The notes: generated by a model from the sequence alone, not told the origin. A stretch of 56,541 bases of DNA from CAZMGB01 sp964565775 (GCA_964565775.1 CAZMGB010000021.1:1-56541); one strand, 5' to 3'; positions 1-7,068 are shown, numbered from the stretch's first letter. Numbers and translations: made by a program.

Positions 1-2
1 CC

Positions 3-488
3 ACCCAGTACCTGATCTCCGTCGAGGGCCAGCAGAAATGGTACGGCCAGTGAGGGTTTGAGTCGCTGGCGGTCAGCTGGCTCTACCCCGGCAAGCAGGT
101 ACAGATCGACTGCCCCTGCCTCGACTGCAACGAACCGATACGCGTGCGGATGCGGGACGGGGAGATCCTGGAGGCATCGCCGACGACGATCGTTGGCCAC
201 GTCAACGTCCCCTTTCGGCGATGGCGCGAGAATATAGCATCCGCCTGAAGCCAGATGAACCTCTTCCGGTCGGAAGAGCACACGCGAAACTGGTCTCTCT
301 ACGACCCTGAGAGCGCTGACGGAGTGATGCCGCTCCGGGACTACGCCACCCTCTTCGCAAGCGGCTTGTTCCGGGAGCGCCTGGAGCCTGACTACGTGCT
401 GCGTCTGCGTGAACTCGCCCCGGAGTGGGTCGCCGTCCTCGTGAAACTGGGCAAGACGGGGCCCTTCTGGCGGCTCACCGCCACGTAG
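3..488 (+). CDS. Alkylmercury lyase (MerB) homologue with two in-frame TGA codons, probable selenoprotein; 5' end outside window
   Basis: The frame is open from base 3 to the TAG at 486-488 except for TGA at 51-53 and 246-248. The translation follows the MerB catalytic domain throughout: a WYGQ-x-GFE segment, then DCPCLDCNEPIRV, then SQMNLFRSEEHTRNW and a C-terminal helical region. In E. coli MerB the catalytic residues are Cys96, Asp99 and Cys159. Here the first TGA aligns with Cys96, Glu lies three residues later at the Asp99 position, and the second TGA, 65 codons on, aligns with Cys159 (spacing 63 in MerB). Each TGA is followed by a hairpin of bacterial SECIS type. I infer that both TGAs are read as selenocysteine and that the protein cleaves or binds organomercury-like substrates. 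The alternative is a pseudogene with two nonsense mutations that happen to hit both catalytic positions. The N-terminal domain lies beyond the window edge. Confidence 0.8.
60..83 (+). promoter_or_regulatory. SECIS-like hairpin after the first TGA of the MerB homologue
   Basis: Bases 60-68 pair with 74-83 (nine pairs including G-U pairs, one bulged C at 77), closing a five-base loop GCGGU at 69-73. The loop begins 16 bases after the TGA at 51-53. Bacterial SECIS elements are hairpins just downstream of the UGA with an apical loop carrying G residues near its start, so spacing and loop fit, at the short end of the usual range. The folding was done by eye. Confidence 0.55.
261..278 (+). promoter_or_regulatory. 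SECIS-like hairpin after the second TGA of the MerB homologue
   Basis: CTCTTCC at 261-267 pairs perfectly with GGAAGAG at 272-278 around a GGTC tetraloop at 268-271. Nineteen bases separate the TGA at 246-248 from the loop. The E. coli fdhF SECIS has a GGUC-containing apical loop at a very similar distance, which makes this a textbook-like bacterial SECIS candidate. Confidence 0.7.
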
Positions 489-556
489 CGGGCGACGATT
501 CCACCGCCAGCGGTAAAGTCCGGTACAGTCGCGGAGGACAAGAACGAGCCTGAAGC

Positions 557-814
557 TCAATCGCCGGGCCTCGCTTCGGTCGGGCAGGCGTTTGAGATCG
601 TCGCCACGAGCACCACACCGCCTCGTTCCGCAGCCGCTTCGAACGCCCGACGCAGGCCATCAAAGACGACCGTCGCCTCGCCCTCGACGAACGTGCTCAT
701 CGTGCCCACCTCAGGCTCGAGGCCCGCTGCCCGCAGCTCGGCGAGGGCTTCGTCAAGGGCCGGACCTATTCTCGGCTCCCTCAAAGGGTAGAGGGAGAAC
801 TGACAAGCCACCAT
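557..814 (-). CDS. Thiamine-binding / YkoF-MTH1187 family protein
   Basis: An 85-residue protein that begins VACQFSLYPLRE and ends with ATISNACP, both hallmarks of the MTH1187/YkoF thiamine-binding superfamily. These are small ferredoxin-fold proteins that bind thiamine or its pyrimidine precursor in the cytoplasm. The length is normal for the single-domain form. It starts 3 bases after the stop of the upstream methyltransferase gene and is probably co-transcribed with it. Function in this organism is inferred from the family only. Confidence 0.8.
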   Translation of the reverse strand: MVACQFSLYPLREPRIGPALDEALAELRAAGLEPEVGTMSTFVEGEATVVFDGLRRAFEAAAERGGVVLVATISNACPTEARPGD

Positions 815-817
815 CTG

Positions 818-1558
818 TCACCTCCGCAAGTCCACTCGCAGCGCTATGAAGGCGCCGAGCGAGGGGGCAAAGCGCGCCCCCAGCCGCTCGATAATGCCAA
901 ACAGCGACTGAGGCGCTCCACTGAACTGAGGTGGCGGGTATACCGCCATGCGATAGCGGACTTCGCCGAAGGCGCGGAGCCGCTCCCGCATCTCAGCGGG
1001 CGAGAAGAAGCGCGCGCTTCTCCATACAACGTCGTGGCTTCGTCTTCGGCGCGCCGCCCACGGGCCTCGCGCGTTGAGGACGCCCAGAACGAGGCGACCG
1101 CCGCCCTTAGTGACGCGGACGGCTTCCGCCAGCGACGCATCTACGTCGCTAACGAATTCCAGGGTCGTCACGAAGACTGCCGCGTCGAACACGCCGGACG
1201 CGAAGGGCAGTCTCTCGGCCACGCCGCGGGCGAAGACGGGGCTGGCGTCGGGAGGAGAGCGAGCGATAGCGGCGGCCAGCATTCCGGCGGATGGCTCCAC
1301 GCCGATGGGATCGGTCCCCAGGTCAAGGAGGTCGAGCACGTAGCGGCCGGTGCCACAGCCGACGTCCAGGATACGCTCGCCCGGCATGGGCTGGAGCAGA
1401 CCGAAGACAGCCTCTCGTTCTACCCGGTCGACGAAGGCCCCTAGAGGCGTCTCGTACCAGCGGTCATATGACGCTGCCCGCTCGTCGAATGGCCGCCAGT
1501 CGGGGCGTTGCCTGGTAGGCCTGTCCGCTTTGTCTGAGGGGGCACTGCCAGGTGGCAT
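818..1558 (-). CDS. Class I SAM-dependent methyltransferase
   Basis: A 246-residue protein with the Rossmann methyltransferase motif I ILDVGCGTGRYVLDL near residues 62-76, an acidic residue at the end of beta 2 (GVEPS), motif II AERLPFASGVFDAAVF and a LVLGVLNARG strand. This is the UbiE/Methyltransf_11 type. Substrate cannot be read from the sequence, and it lacks an obvious ArsM-type cysteine set. It is followed directly by the thiamine-binding gene and diverges from the promoter at 1613. The first ~20 residues are hydrophilic and poorly conserved, so a slightly shorter start is possible. Confidence 0.8.
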   Translation of the reverse strand: MPPGSAPSDKADRPTRQRPDWRPFDERAASYDRWYETPLGAFVDRVEREAVFGLLQPMPGERILDVGCGTGRYVLDLLDLGTDPIGVEPSAGMLAAAIARSPPDASPVFARGVAERLPFASGVFDAAVFVTTLEFVSDVDASLAEAVRVTKGGGRLVLGVLNARGPWAARRRRSHDVVWRSARFFSPAEMRERLRAFGEVRYRMAVYPPPQFSGAPQSLFGIIERLGARFAPSLGAFIALRVDLRR

Positions 1559-1612
1559 CGCTTCCTACGGCCCTCCCCGCGTCCTCCCGCCAGCCGACGG
1601 CGCCGGCAGCCG

Positions 1613-1663
1613 TTGACAACGCCGCACGACGAGTCTAGAGTGTTTATGGTCATACGTCCATAA
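1613..1663 (+). promoter_or_regulatory. Sigma70-type promoter with operator-like dyad
   Basis: TTGACA at 1613-1618 and TAGAGT at 1636-1641 are separated by exactly 17 bases. Immediately downstream TTATGG (1644-1649) and CCATAA (1658-1663) form a perfect inverted repeat with an 8-base spacer, in the position expected of a repressor site. It points at the broken peroxiredoxin gene at 1785. Confidence 0.6.
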
Positions 1664-1784
1664 GTTATCGTAGGGCGCAGATCCTTGCCTTCGCAAGACA
1701 GAGTTCTGGCCACGGCGAAGCCGGCGGCCGAGCGGCTGCCCTTGGGATGACTCCGGAGGGCAGCTCACAAAGGAGGCGAGCGAC

Positions 1785-1938
1785 ATGACGGCGCTAGTGG
1801 GCAAAGAAGCACCTGATTTCAGCGCCACGGCCTATCATGAAACCGCCGCCAGGGAAGCCTACCCCGCCGCCGGAGACGGAGACCCTGAGAATGGCTGGTA
1901 AGGTCTGGCAGGTCTGGAAGCCCGACATGGCGTTCTAG
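1785..1938 (+). pseudogene. Peroxiredoxin remnant
   Basis: A good ribosome site (AAAGGAGG, 1769-1776) precedes an ATG at 1785. The reading frame starts MTALVGKEAPDFSATAYH, the typical start of AhpC-type 2-Cys peroxiredoxins, but stops at 1899-1901 after 38 residues. A second frame continues with a Pro-rich stretch and ends VWKPDMAF at 1936-1938, which may be a scrambled C-terminus. Neither the peroxidatic nor the resolving cysteine is present. This looks like a gene that has lost most of its middle and been frameshifted while keeping its promoter and start. A genuine 38-residue peptide is possible but less likely. Confidence 0.45.
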
Positions 1939-1971
1939 ATTTCGCCGGCTCATCACGCAAGGGGGTGCGGG

Positions 1972-2178
1972 ATGAAGGTCAACCAGGGAATCATCGACCG
2001 AGGGATCCGACTGGTGGCGGCCGCAATACTGATCGGCGTTGGCCTGGGAGTCGTGCGCGGACCAGGTGGTATTGCCATGGCCGTGGTCGGCGTGATTCCG
2101 CTTCTGACGGGCTTGAGCGGCTTCTGTCCACTCTACACGCTCTTTGGCATCGATACCAGCCGCAGGCCGTCAGCCTAG
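1972..2178 (+). CDS. DUF2892 (YgaP-like) small membrane protein
   Basis: A 68-residue protein with two hydrophobic segments (about residues 13-30 and 33-50) followed by the family signature GFCPLYTLFGIDT. DUF2892 domains occur alone or fused to rhodaneses such as YgaP and are thought to form small membrane dimers. A GGGGGTG ribosome site lies just upstream. It stands at the head of the plus-strand metallocofactor run, but the promoter at 2236 separates it from the next gene. Confidence 0.8.
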   Translation: MKVNQGIIDRGIRLVAAAILIGVGLGVVRGPGGIAMAVVGVIPLLTGLSGFCPLYTLFGIDTSRRPSA

Positions 2179-2235
2179 ACCACGCGCGACGCTCGCCCTC
2201 CAGACACCCCTCGCGCCAATTCGCGCCAGGACGGC

Positions 2236-2264
2236 TTGACGCGCAGGGGTTTCCGCGTTATCAT
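2236..2264 (+). promoter_or_regulatory. Sigma70-type promoter before the DUF134 regulator
   Basis: TTGACG (2236-2241) and TATCAT (2259-2264) are spaced by 17 bases. A loose dyad, GTTAT at 2257-2261 and ATAAC at 2283-2287, overlaps and follows the -10 region and could be an autoregulatory site. It probably drives the long run of genes from 2296 onward. Confidence 0.55.
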
Positions 2265-2295
2265 GGTTGTGGACATAGGTTCATAACTCTCAAGG

Positions 2296-2796
2296 ATGCC
2301 GACTATGGCCAGACCAGTCAAGTGGCGACATGTGGCGGCTCTCCCGCAGGCGACCTACTTCAAGCCGGCGGGGGTGCCTTTGCGCGCCCTCGAGGATGTC
2401 GCCCTGACGGTGGAGGAGGCGGAGGCCATCCGCCTCAAGGACCTGGAGGGCCTCGAACAGGAGGAGTGCGCCGAGAGCATGCGCGTCTCGCGGCCGACGT
2501 TCCACCGGGTGCTCCAATCGGCGCGGCGGAAGGTGGCCGATGTTCTCGTCAACGGCAAGGCCCTGCGCATCCAGGGTGGCAATTTCGCTCTGGCCAGGCA
2601 GCCCTTCCAGTGTCAACTTGACGGCCACGTGTGGACGGTGGCCTTCGAGGCTCTCGCGGCGGGAGCACGCTTGGCCTGCCCCCGCTGCGAAAGCCTAAGG
2701 GTATTCCCTGTGCAGCCACCACGACACGCAGCCCTCGCACGAGGCTGGCGCGGCGGACGAGGCGGACGGGGGCACCAGCGAGGAGGTGGTCAATGA
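2296..2796 (+). CDS. DUF134 / UPF0251 family DNA-binding regulator
   Basis: A 166-residue protein. Residues about 4-95 match DUF134: RPVKWRHVAALPQATYFKP, then VEEAEAIRLKDLEGLEQEECAE and a sigma70-r4-like helix-turn-helix MRVSRPTFHRVLQSARRKVADV. The C-terminal part holds a CPRC pair and ends in a Gly/Arg-rich tail. DUF134 proteins are usually found beside NifX-like, MinD-ferredoxin and DUF5320 genes, exactly as here, so it is probably the local transcription regulator. Its TGA overlaps the ATG of the following ferredoxin gene, pointing to translational coupling. Confidence 0.85.
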   Translation: MPTMARPVKWRHVAALPQATYFKPAGVPLRALEDVALTVEEAEAIRLKDLEGLEQEECAESMRVSRPTFHRVLQSARRKVADVLVNGKALRIQGGNFALARQPFQCQLDGHVWTVAFEALAAGARLACPRCESLRVFPVQPPRHAALARGWRGGRGGRGHQRGGGQ

Positions 2797-3287
2797 TTGT
2801 CATCGATAGACTACGTTGCACGGGGTGCGGCATCTGCCTGACCGTCTGCCCTCTGGACGCGGTCGTGCTGGAGGCGGAAAGAGCAGAGATCAAGGAGGAG
2901 CTGTGCAACGGCTGCGGCGCCTGCCTGAGCGCCTGCCCGGAGGGCGCCATCATGGACGTGGAGCCGGCGCCGCTGACGGCACCGTCACCCACCAGGCCCG
3001 AGCCGGTCGTCGCAATGGTGCCGTCCGCCCCAAGCGAGCCGGCGCCGACGCGCGTCCGGCCGACGAAGGTGGTTCGACGCTCGCCGCTGCCACTCGAGAG
3101 GCAGCGCGCCGTCGCGACGGCCGCGGTGGCCGCCGGCCCGGTTGTCTTCAACCTGATGGCCCGGCTGGCCGAGCGCTGGCTGAGGCGAGGCGACCTGCCG
3201 GAACGGTCGGCCGGCCGGCGCGACCTGGCCGTGCGTGGCCCGGGCGGCGGTCGCCGTCGCCGATGGCGGGGCGGGCGGACTTCCTAG
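2793..3287 (+). CDS. 2[4Fe-4S] ferredoxin with long basic tail
   Basis: Translation from the ATG at 2793 overlaps the previous stop by four bases. Residues 1-55 contain two complete CxxCxxCxxxCP cluster motifs (CTGCGICLTVCP and CNGCGACLSACP), the classic bacterial 2[4Fe-4S] ferredoxin arrangement for low-potential electron transfer. The remaining ~105 residues are Pro-, Ala- and Arg-rich, with a short apolar stretch (VATAAVAAGPVVFNLMARL) that may touch the membrane or a partner. The tail is not recognisable as a known domain. It may serve the two MinD-ferredoxin ATPases downstream. Confidence 0.85.
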   Translation: MIVIDRLRCTGCGICLTVCPLDAVVLEAERAEIKEELCNGCGACLSACPEGAIMDVEPAPLTAPSPTRPEPVVAMVPSAPSEPAPTRVRPTKVVRRSPLPLERQRAVATAAVAAGPVVFNLMARLAERWLRRGDLPERSAGRRDLAVRGPGGGRRRRWRGGRTS

Positions 3288-3304
3288 CCCGCCGGAGGTA
3301 AAGC

Positions 3305-3472
3305 ATGCGCATCGTGAGACGAAGTAGCCGACCAGGCCGCGGCCTCGGGGCGACCACCGTCTGTCGCTGCCCGAAGTGTGGGCACAGCGAGCCTCACCAG
3401 CGCGGCGTGCCCTGCACGTCGGTATCCTGTCCGAAGTGCGGAGCACAGATGCGCGGCGAGCGCTGTGCCTAG
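3305..3472 (+). CDS. Small zinc-ribbon protein, 55 aa
   Basis: GGAGG at 3293-3297 precedes the ATG at 3305. The 55-residue product has CPKCGHSEPHQRG and CPKCGAQMRGERC, two CxxC knuckles typical of a zinc ribbon or rubredoxin-like fold. It is basic at the N-terminus. The gene lies 17 bases after the ferredoxin and clearly belongs to the same run. Short proteins of this type accompany NifX/MinD clusters in other anaerobes. No function is known to me. Confidence 0.7.
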   Translation: MRIVRRSSRPGRGLGATTVCRCPKCGHSEPHQRGVPCTSVSCPKCGAQMRGERCA

Positions 3473-3544
3473 AACGAGGCCCAGTACCCGCGGCGCGCCC
3501 AGATACATTAATGTGACGTCGACGACGTCGGGGAGGCAATCGAG

Positions 3545-3817
3545 ATGGGGAGAGGATACCGCTGGATGTATCGACTAACCGGGCTTCCCGGCTGGATGAG
3601 ATACGGGGCCGGCTACTACGGTGGCCCCTGGGGCTATGAAGCCGGCCCGCCCTGGTGGGAGGCCGGACCCTACCGGCCTGGACCCTGGGGACCCTACGCA
3701 CGTAGGGAGGACGAGCTGTCGTTCCTCAAGGACGAGGCCGAATCCGTCCGGGAGTACCTGGAGGAGCTCGAGCGACGCATCGGCGAGCTCGAGAAGAAGG
3801 AAACCGAGACCGCGTAG
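3545..3817 (+). CDS. DUF5320-family protein with C-terminal coiled coil
   Basis: A 90-residue protein. The first half is rich in Gly, Pro, Tyr and Trp (GAGYYGGPWGYEAGPPWW), and residues about 55-86 form a charged helix (LSFLKDEAESVREYLEELE) with heptad-like Leu spacing. This two-part layout is typical of DUF5320 proteins, found next to NifX-like genes in anaerobic bacteria and archaea. Biochemical role is unknown; the coiled coil suggests oligomerisation. It is followed by a second member of the same family. Confidence 0.7.
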   Translation: MGRGYRWMYRLTGLPGWMRYGAGYYGGPWGYEAGPPWWEAGPYRPGPWGPYARREDELSFLKDEAESVREYLEELERRIGELEKKETETA

Positions 3818-3874
3818 CGGCGGCCCGCCACTGCCCGCCGGGGCAGCAGCGTGGCCGCGATGGAGGTGTGCAAA

Positions 3875-4180
3875 ATGCCAAGAGGAGATAGGACTGGACC
3901 GTGGGGCCGTGGCCCCAGGACGGGCAGGGGAGCTGGCTACTGTGGTGGCTATGGACAGCCGGGGTTCACGAACCCCTATGGCGGTCGGGCGCCCGGCGCT
4001 GGGCCTCGTTTCGGGTTCGGCTGGGGCCCTCCCGCTGAGGCGTCCTGGTACGGCGAAGCACCCTACCCGTTCTTCGGACAGCCGGGGCCGGGCTTCGGCC
4101 GGGGCTTCGGTCGCGGCTTCGGCCTGGGCCGGGGCGGCGGCAGAGGATGGCGGTGGGGTTCCCCGCCGTCAGCGTGGTAG
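3875..4180 (+). CDS. DUF5320-family Gly-rich protein
   Basis: The family-typical start MPRGDRTGPWGRGPRTGRG is reached from the ATG at 3875, which has GGAGG six to ten bases upstream; a GTG at 3851 would add eight atypical residues and is not preferred. The 101-residue product is Gly/Arg/Phe-rich and ends with GRGFGRGFGLGRGGGRGW. Unlike its neighbour at 3545 it lacks the C-terminal coiled coil, so the pair may split the two halves of longer DUF5320 proteins. Function unknown. Confidence 0.65.
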   Translation: MPRGDRTGPWGRGPRTGRGAGYCGGYGQPGFTNPYGGRAPGAGPRFGFGWGPPAEASWYGEAPYPFFGQPGPGFGRGFGRGFGLGRGGGRGWRWGSPPSAW

Positions 4181-4234
4181 TCGCGGGCCTTCGCTGTCCG
4201 GGTCCCACCTGCCGTGGGACGAGAGGAGGTCACA

Positions 4235-4750
4235 ATGAGGGTAGCAGTATCTGCCAGCGGGCCTAGCCTCGACTCGGAGGTCGACCCGCGTTTCGGTCGC
4301 TGCCCGCTGCTTCTCATGGTCGACACGGAGAGCATGGCCTTCGAGGTGCTGGAGAATCCAGCGCTGACGGCACCGGGCGGCGCCGGCATCCAGGCCGCCC
4401 AGACCGTCGCACAGAGGCAGGCCGAGGCAGTCATCACCGGGAGGTGCGGCCCCAACGCCTACGAGGCGCTGTCCGCCGCTGGCATCCACGTCTACGCCGG
4501 TGCCAGCGGGAGTGTGCGCGACGCGATCGACGCCCTCGAACGTGGTGAGCTCGCGGAACTGGGCGCGCCCTCGGCCCGACTCCATTCGGGAATGGCGGCC
4601 GGCATGGGCTCCGGCATGGGCTCCGGCACGGGCGCCGGCATGGGCGCCGGTATGGGTGCCGGTATGGGACGCGGTATGGGACGCGGCATGGGGCGGGGAC
4701 GAGGACTCGGCGGCGGTCGTGGTGGCGGCGGCGGACGCGGCGGGCCCTAG
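4235..4750 (+). CDS. NifX/NifB-type dinitrogenase cofactor-domain protein with Gly-Met repeat tail
   Basis: The ATG at 4235 is preceded by GAGAGGAGG. Residues 1-110 match the Nitro_FeMo-Co family: MRVAVSASGPSLDSEVDPRFGRCPLLLMVD, then PGGAGIQAAQTVAQRQAEAVITGRCGPNAYEAL. Relatives bind Fe-S-Mo cofactor precursors such as NifB-co, though most members outside nitrogen fixers have no proven role. From about residue 120 the protein switches to near-perfect repeats of Gly-Met dipeptides (GMGSGMGSGTGAGMGAG) ending in Gly/Arg. No nif structural genes are seen here, so a housekeeping or Mo/W role is more likely than nitrogen fixation. Confidence 0.85.
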   Translation: MRVAVSASGPSLDSEVDPRFGRCPLLLMVDTESMAFEVLENPALTAPGGAGIQAAQTVAQRQAEAVITGRCGPNAYEALSAAGIHVYAGASGSVRDAIDALERGELAELGAPSARLHSGMAAGMGSGMGSGTGAGMGAGMGAGMGRGMGRGMGRGRGLGGGRGGGGGRGGP

Positions 4751-4787
4751 ATAGGGGCGCCGCCATCCGAAAGGCAGGAGCTGTCGC

Positions 4788-5636
4788 GTGATCATATCGG
4801 TGGCGAGCGGCAAGGGGGGAACCGGCAAGACGTTGGTCGCCACCAGCCTGGCGCTCTCCCTTGAGAGAGAGCCGGTGCAGCTTCTCGACTGCGACGTCGA
4901 GGAGCCGGACTCTCATATCCTCCTCCACGCCCAAATCGATTCTGAGAGCCCCGTCACGGTCCCCATCCCCCGCGTCGATAAGACGCGATGCACCTACTGC
5001 GGTCTCTGCTCCGAGGCCTGCGTCTACAACGCTATCGCCGTCATGGGGAAGACCGTGCTCACCTTCCCCGAGCTGTGCCACGGCTGCGGCGTCTGCGCCT
5101 ACGTCTGCTCGGACGACGCCATCGGCGAGGAGGAGCGCGAGGTTGGCGTCGTCCGGCTCGGACACGCGGGACGGGTCGGCTTCGTCGAGGGGCGACTGGC
5201 CATCGGCGAGGCGATGCCAGCGCCGGTCATCCGGGCCGTCAAGGCGCGAGCCGACACCGACGCCACGGTCATCATCGACTCGCCGCCGGGGACGGCCTGT
5301 CCTGTCGTGGAGGCGGTGCGCGGCAGCGACTTCTGCCTGCTGGTCACGGAACCGACGCCCTTCGGGCTTCACGACCTGACCCTGGCCGTGGCGCTGTTGC
5401 GGGATCTCGCCGTCCCCTTCGGGGTCGTCATCAACCGCGACGGGCTCGGCTACGACGCCGTCGACCGGCACTGTGCAGAGCAGGGCCTGCCGGTGCTGCT
5501 CAGGATACCTTTCGACCGGCGCATCGCTGAGCTCTATTGCCGCGGAGTCACCTTGGCCGAGGGCATGCCGGAGTGGAAGACCGCCTTCGGAAGGCTGCTC
5601 GACAGGGTGCGGGCGCTCGTGCCCGTTGGAGTATGA
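4788..5636 (+). CDS. MinD/ParA-type ATPase with inserted ferredoxin domain (first of pair)
   Basis: A 282-residue protein from a GTG start. It has a deviant Walker A motif GKGGTGKTLVATSLA at residues 8-22, a 4Fe-4S double-cluster insert (CTYCGLCSEAC near residue 68 and CHGCGVCAYVC near 94) and the IIDSPPGTACP switch motif near residue 165. This is the CobQ/CobB/MinD/ParA family with Fer4 insert that pairs with NifX-like proteins. It probably assembles or delivers a metal cluster at the cost of ATP. It is followed after three bases by a paralogue, suggesting a heterodimer. Confidence 0.87.
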   Translation: MIISVASGKGGTGKTLVATSLALSLEREPVQLLDCDVEEPDSHILLHAQIDSESPVTVPIPRVDKTRCTYCGLCSEACVYNAIAVMGKTVLTFPELCHGCGVCAYVCSDDAIGEEEREVGVVRLGHAGRVGFVEGRLAIGEAMPAPVIRAVKARADTDATVIIDSPPGTACPVVEAVRGSDFCLLVTEPTPFGLHDLTLAVALLRDLAVPFGVVINRDGLGYDAVDRHCAEQGLPVLLRIPFDRRIAELYCRGVTLAEGMPEWKTAFGRLLDRVRALVPVGV

Positions 5637-5639
5637 GAG

Positions 5640-6524
5640 TTGAAGGAGATCATCGTCCTCAGCGGCAAGGGAGGCACCGGCAAGACGGTCGTGGCGGCCT
5701 CCTTCGCAGCGCTGTCCCGGAGCAAGGTGGTCTGCGACTGCGACGTGGACGCCGCCGACCTCCACCTCCTCCTGCGGCCGACCGTCAGGGAGACGCACGA
5801 GTTCTGGGGCCGGCCGCTGGCCGAGATCGACCCGGAGGCCTGCAATCGCTGTGGCGTCTGCCTGGACCTCTGCCGCTTTGATGCCATTCAGGACTTCCGG
5901 GTAGACCCATTCGCCTGCGACGGCTGTGGCCTCTGCCGCGAGGCCTGCCCTCTGGAGGCCATCACGATGCGCGCCAACCCGGCCGGGCACTGGTACGTCT
6001 CGGAGACGCGGTATGGGCCGCTGGTGCATGCCCGTTTACGGCCCGGCGCGGAGAACTCCGGCGAGCTGGTGACCGTCCTGCGCAATCACGCGAGGAAGAT
6101 GGCGCGAGAGCAGGGCGCAGAGTACATCCTCAGCGATGGGCCGCCGGGCATCGGCTGCCCGGTTATCTCATCGCTGTCCAACGCCAGCCTGGCCCTCATC
6201 GTCAGCGAGCCCAGTCTCAGTGGTGTGCATGACCTGGAACGGGTGCTGGCGGTCTGCCGGCACTTCGGGGTGACGGCGCTGGTATGTGTGAATAAGCATG
6301 ACCTGGACGAAGACGCGACGCGCCACATCGAGGACTATTGCCGGCGGGAGATGGTGCCTGTTGTCGCCAGACTCCCCTTCGACGCGACCGTTACCGAGGC
6401 CGTCGCCCAAGGACTACCGCTCGTGGAGTTCTCGGACGGACCCGCTGCACGTCGCATGGCACAGCTTTGGGACGACGTTGTGGGAGGACTGAGGAAGGAG
6501 AAGCGGTCACATGCCCGTGTATGA
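5640..6524 (+). CDS. MinD/ParA-type ATPase with inserted ferredoxin domain (second of pair)
   Basis: A 294-residue paralogue of the preceding protein, starting with TTG at 5640 so that the P-loop GKGGTGKTVVAASF falls at residues 9-22. Cluster motifs are CNRCGVCLDLC and CDGCGLCREACP, and the nucleotide-switch motif is SDGPPGIGCPV. The two ATPases are only modestly similar, as expected for long-standing partners. The 3' end overlaps the start of the FmdB-type gene by 14 bases. The same type of pair is widespread in anaerobes, but its client is unknown. Confidence 0.87.
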   Translation: MKEIIVLSGKGGTGKTVVAASFAALSRSKVVCDCDVDAADLHLLLRPTVRETHEFWGRPLAEIDPEACNRCGVCLDLCRFDAIQDFRVDPFACDGCGLCREACPLEAITMRANPAGHWYVSETRYGPLVHARLRPGAENSGELVTVLRNHARKMAREQGAEYILSDGPPGIGCPVISSLSNASLALIVSEPSLSGVHDLERVLAVCRHFGVTALVCVNKHDLDEDATRHIEDYCRREMVPVVARLPFDATVTEAVAQGLPLVEFSDGPAARRMAQLWDDVVGGLRKEKRSHARV

Positions 6525-6750
6525 CTACCGCCGCCGCGACTGTGGCAAGCTACAGGAGATCTTCGTCCGCAGCATCGGGGGCAGCCCCCAAAGCTGCGCC
6601 GATTGTGGCGGCGAGCACCTGGAGAGGGTACCATCCGCATTTCACACGCTGAGCTCGCCCCGCGGAAGTGGGGCAACCACCTGCTGCGGGCGGGACGAGC
6701 GCTGCGATAGTCCTCCCTGCTCCACAGATGACGTCTGCCGCAGGAGGTAA
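6511..6750 (+). CDS. FmdB-type zinc-ribbon protein
   Basis: A 79-residue protein starting MPVYDYRRRDCGK, the FmdB/CxxC_CXXC_SSSS opening, with a second knuckle CADCGGEHL. In normal family members the first knuckle is CxxC; here the first cysteine is replaced by Arg (YRRRDC), so zinc binding is probably altered. The C-terminus is unusually Cys-rich (ATTCCGRDERCDSPPC), which may compensate. It overlaps the MinD gene upstream, so it is translationally linked to the cofactor cluster. Confidence 0.7.
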   Translation: MPVYDYRRRDCGKLQEIFVRSIGGSPQSCADCGGEHLERVPSAFHTLSSPRGSGATTCCGRDERCDSPPCSTDDVCRRR

Positions 6751-6752
6751 GG

Positions 6753-7067
6753 ATGCCCTCCGATTTCGAGCTTGAGCCAAGATACTCGACTACGGAGATC
6801 CCGGGGAAGTGCATCAAGTGCTTGGCCGAGGACCAGTACCGCGACTGCCTCAGGGCACTCTTGGACTCCGACGGTCAAAGCAAAGAGCTCCAAGAAACGT
6901 ACAAAGCTCTCGTGTCCTTCTTGCAGTCTCCCGAGCTCCTGAAGGTGCGCGACGAGTGTGAAAGGCATCTCGCCGAGGGGAGGGAGGTCAAAGCCGTACT
7001 ACGTGTGGCCGAGGGCCAGCTACGGTACGAGATAAAGACCGGCCAACAAGCCGACAAGGGGGCGTGA
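6753..7067 (+). CDS. Hypothetical protein, 104 aa
   Basis: The ATG at 6753 follows AGGAGG closely and begins two bases after the previous stop. The protein is hydrophilic and mostly helical in appearance, with one CIKCLAEDQYRDC segment near the N-terminus that could bind metal or form a disulfide. I do not recognise the family. Tight spacing to the FmdB gene before it and the NifX-like gene after it makes it part of the same transcription unit. Confidence 0.6.
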   Translation: MPSDFELEPRYSTTEIPGKCIKCLAEDQYRDCLRALLDSDGQSKELQETYKALVSFLQSPELLKVRDECERHLAEGREVKAVLRVAEGQLRYEIKTGQQADKGA

Positions 7068-7068
7068 C

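Noticed and set aside
255..488. A separate 77-residue gene starting at ATG 255
   Set aside because: It is in the same frame as the MerB homologue and begins seven bases after the second TGA; similarity to MerB runs straight across the TGA.
4434..6029. A 531-residue minus-strand open frame across the NifX and MinD genes
   Set aside because: It is antisense to genes with clear domains, is Arg-rich and low in complexity, and has no recognisable motif.
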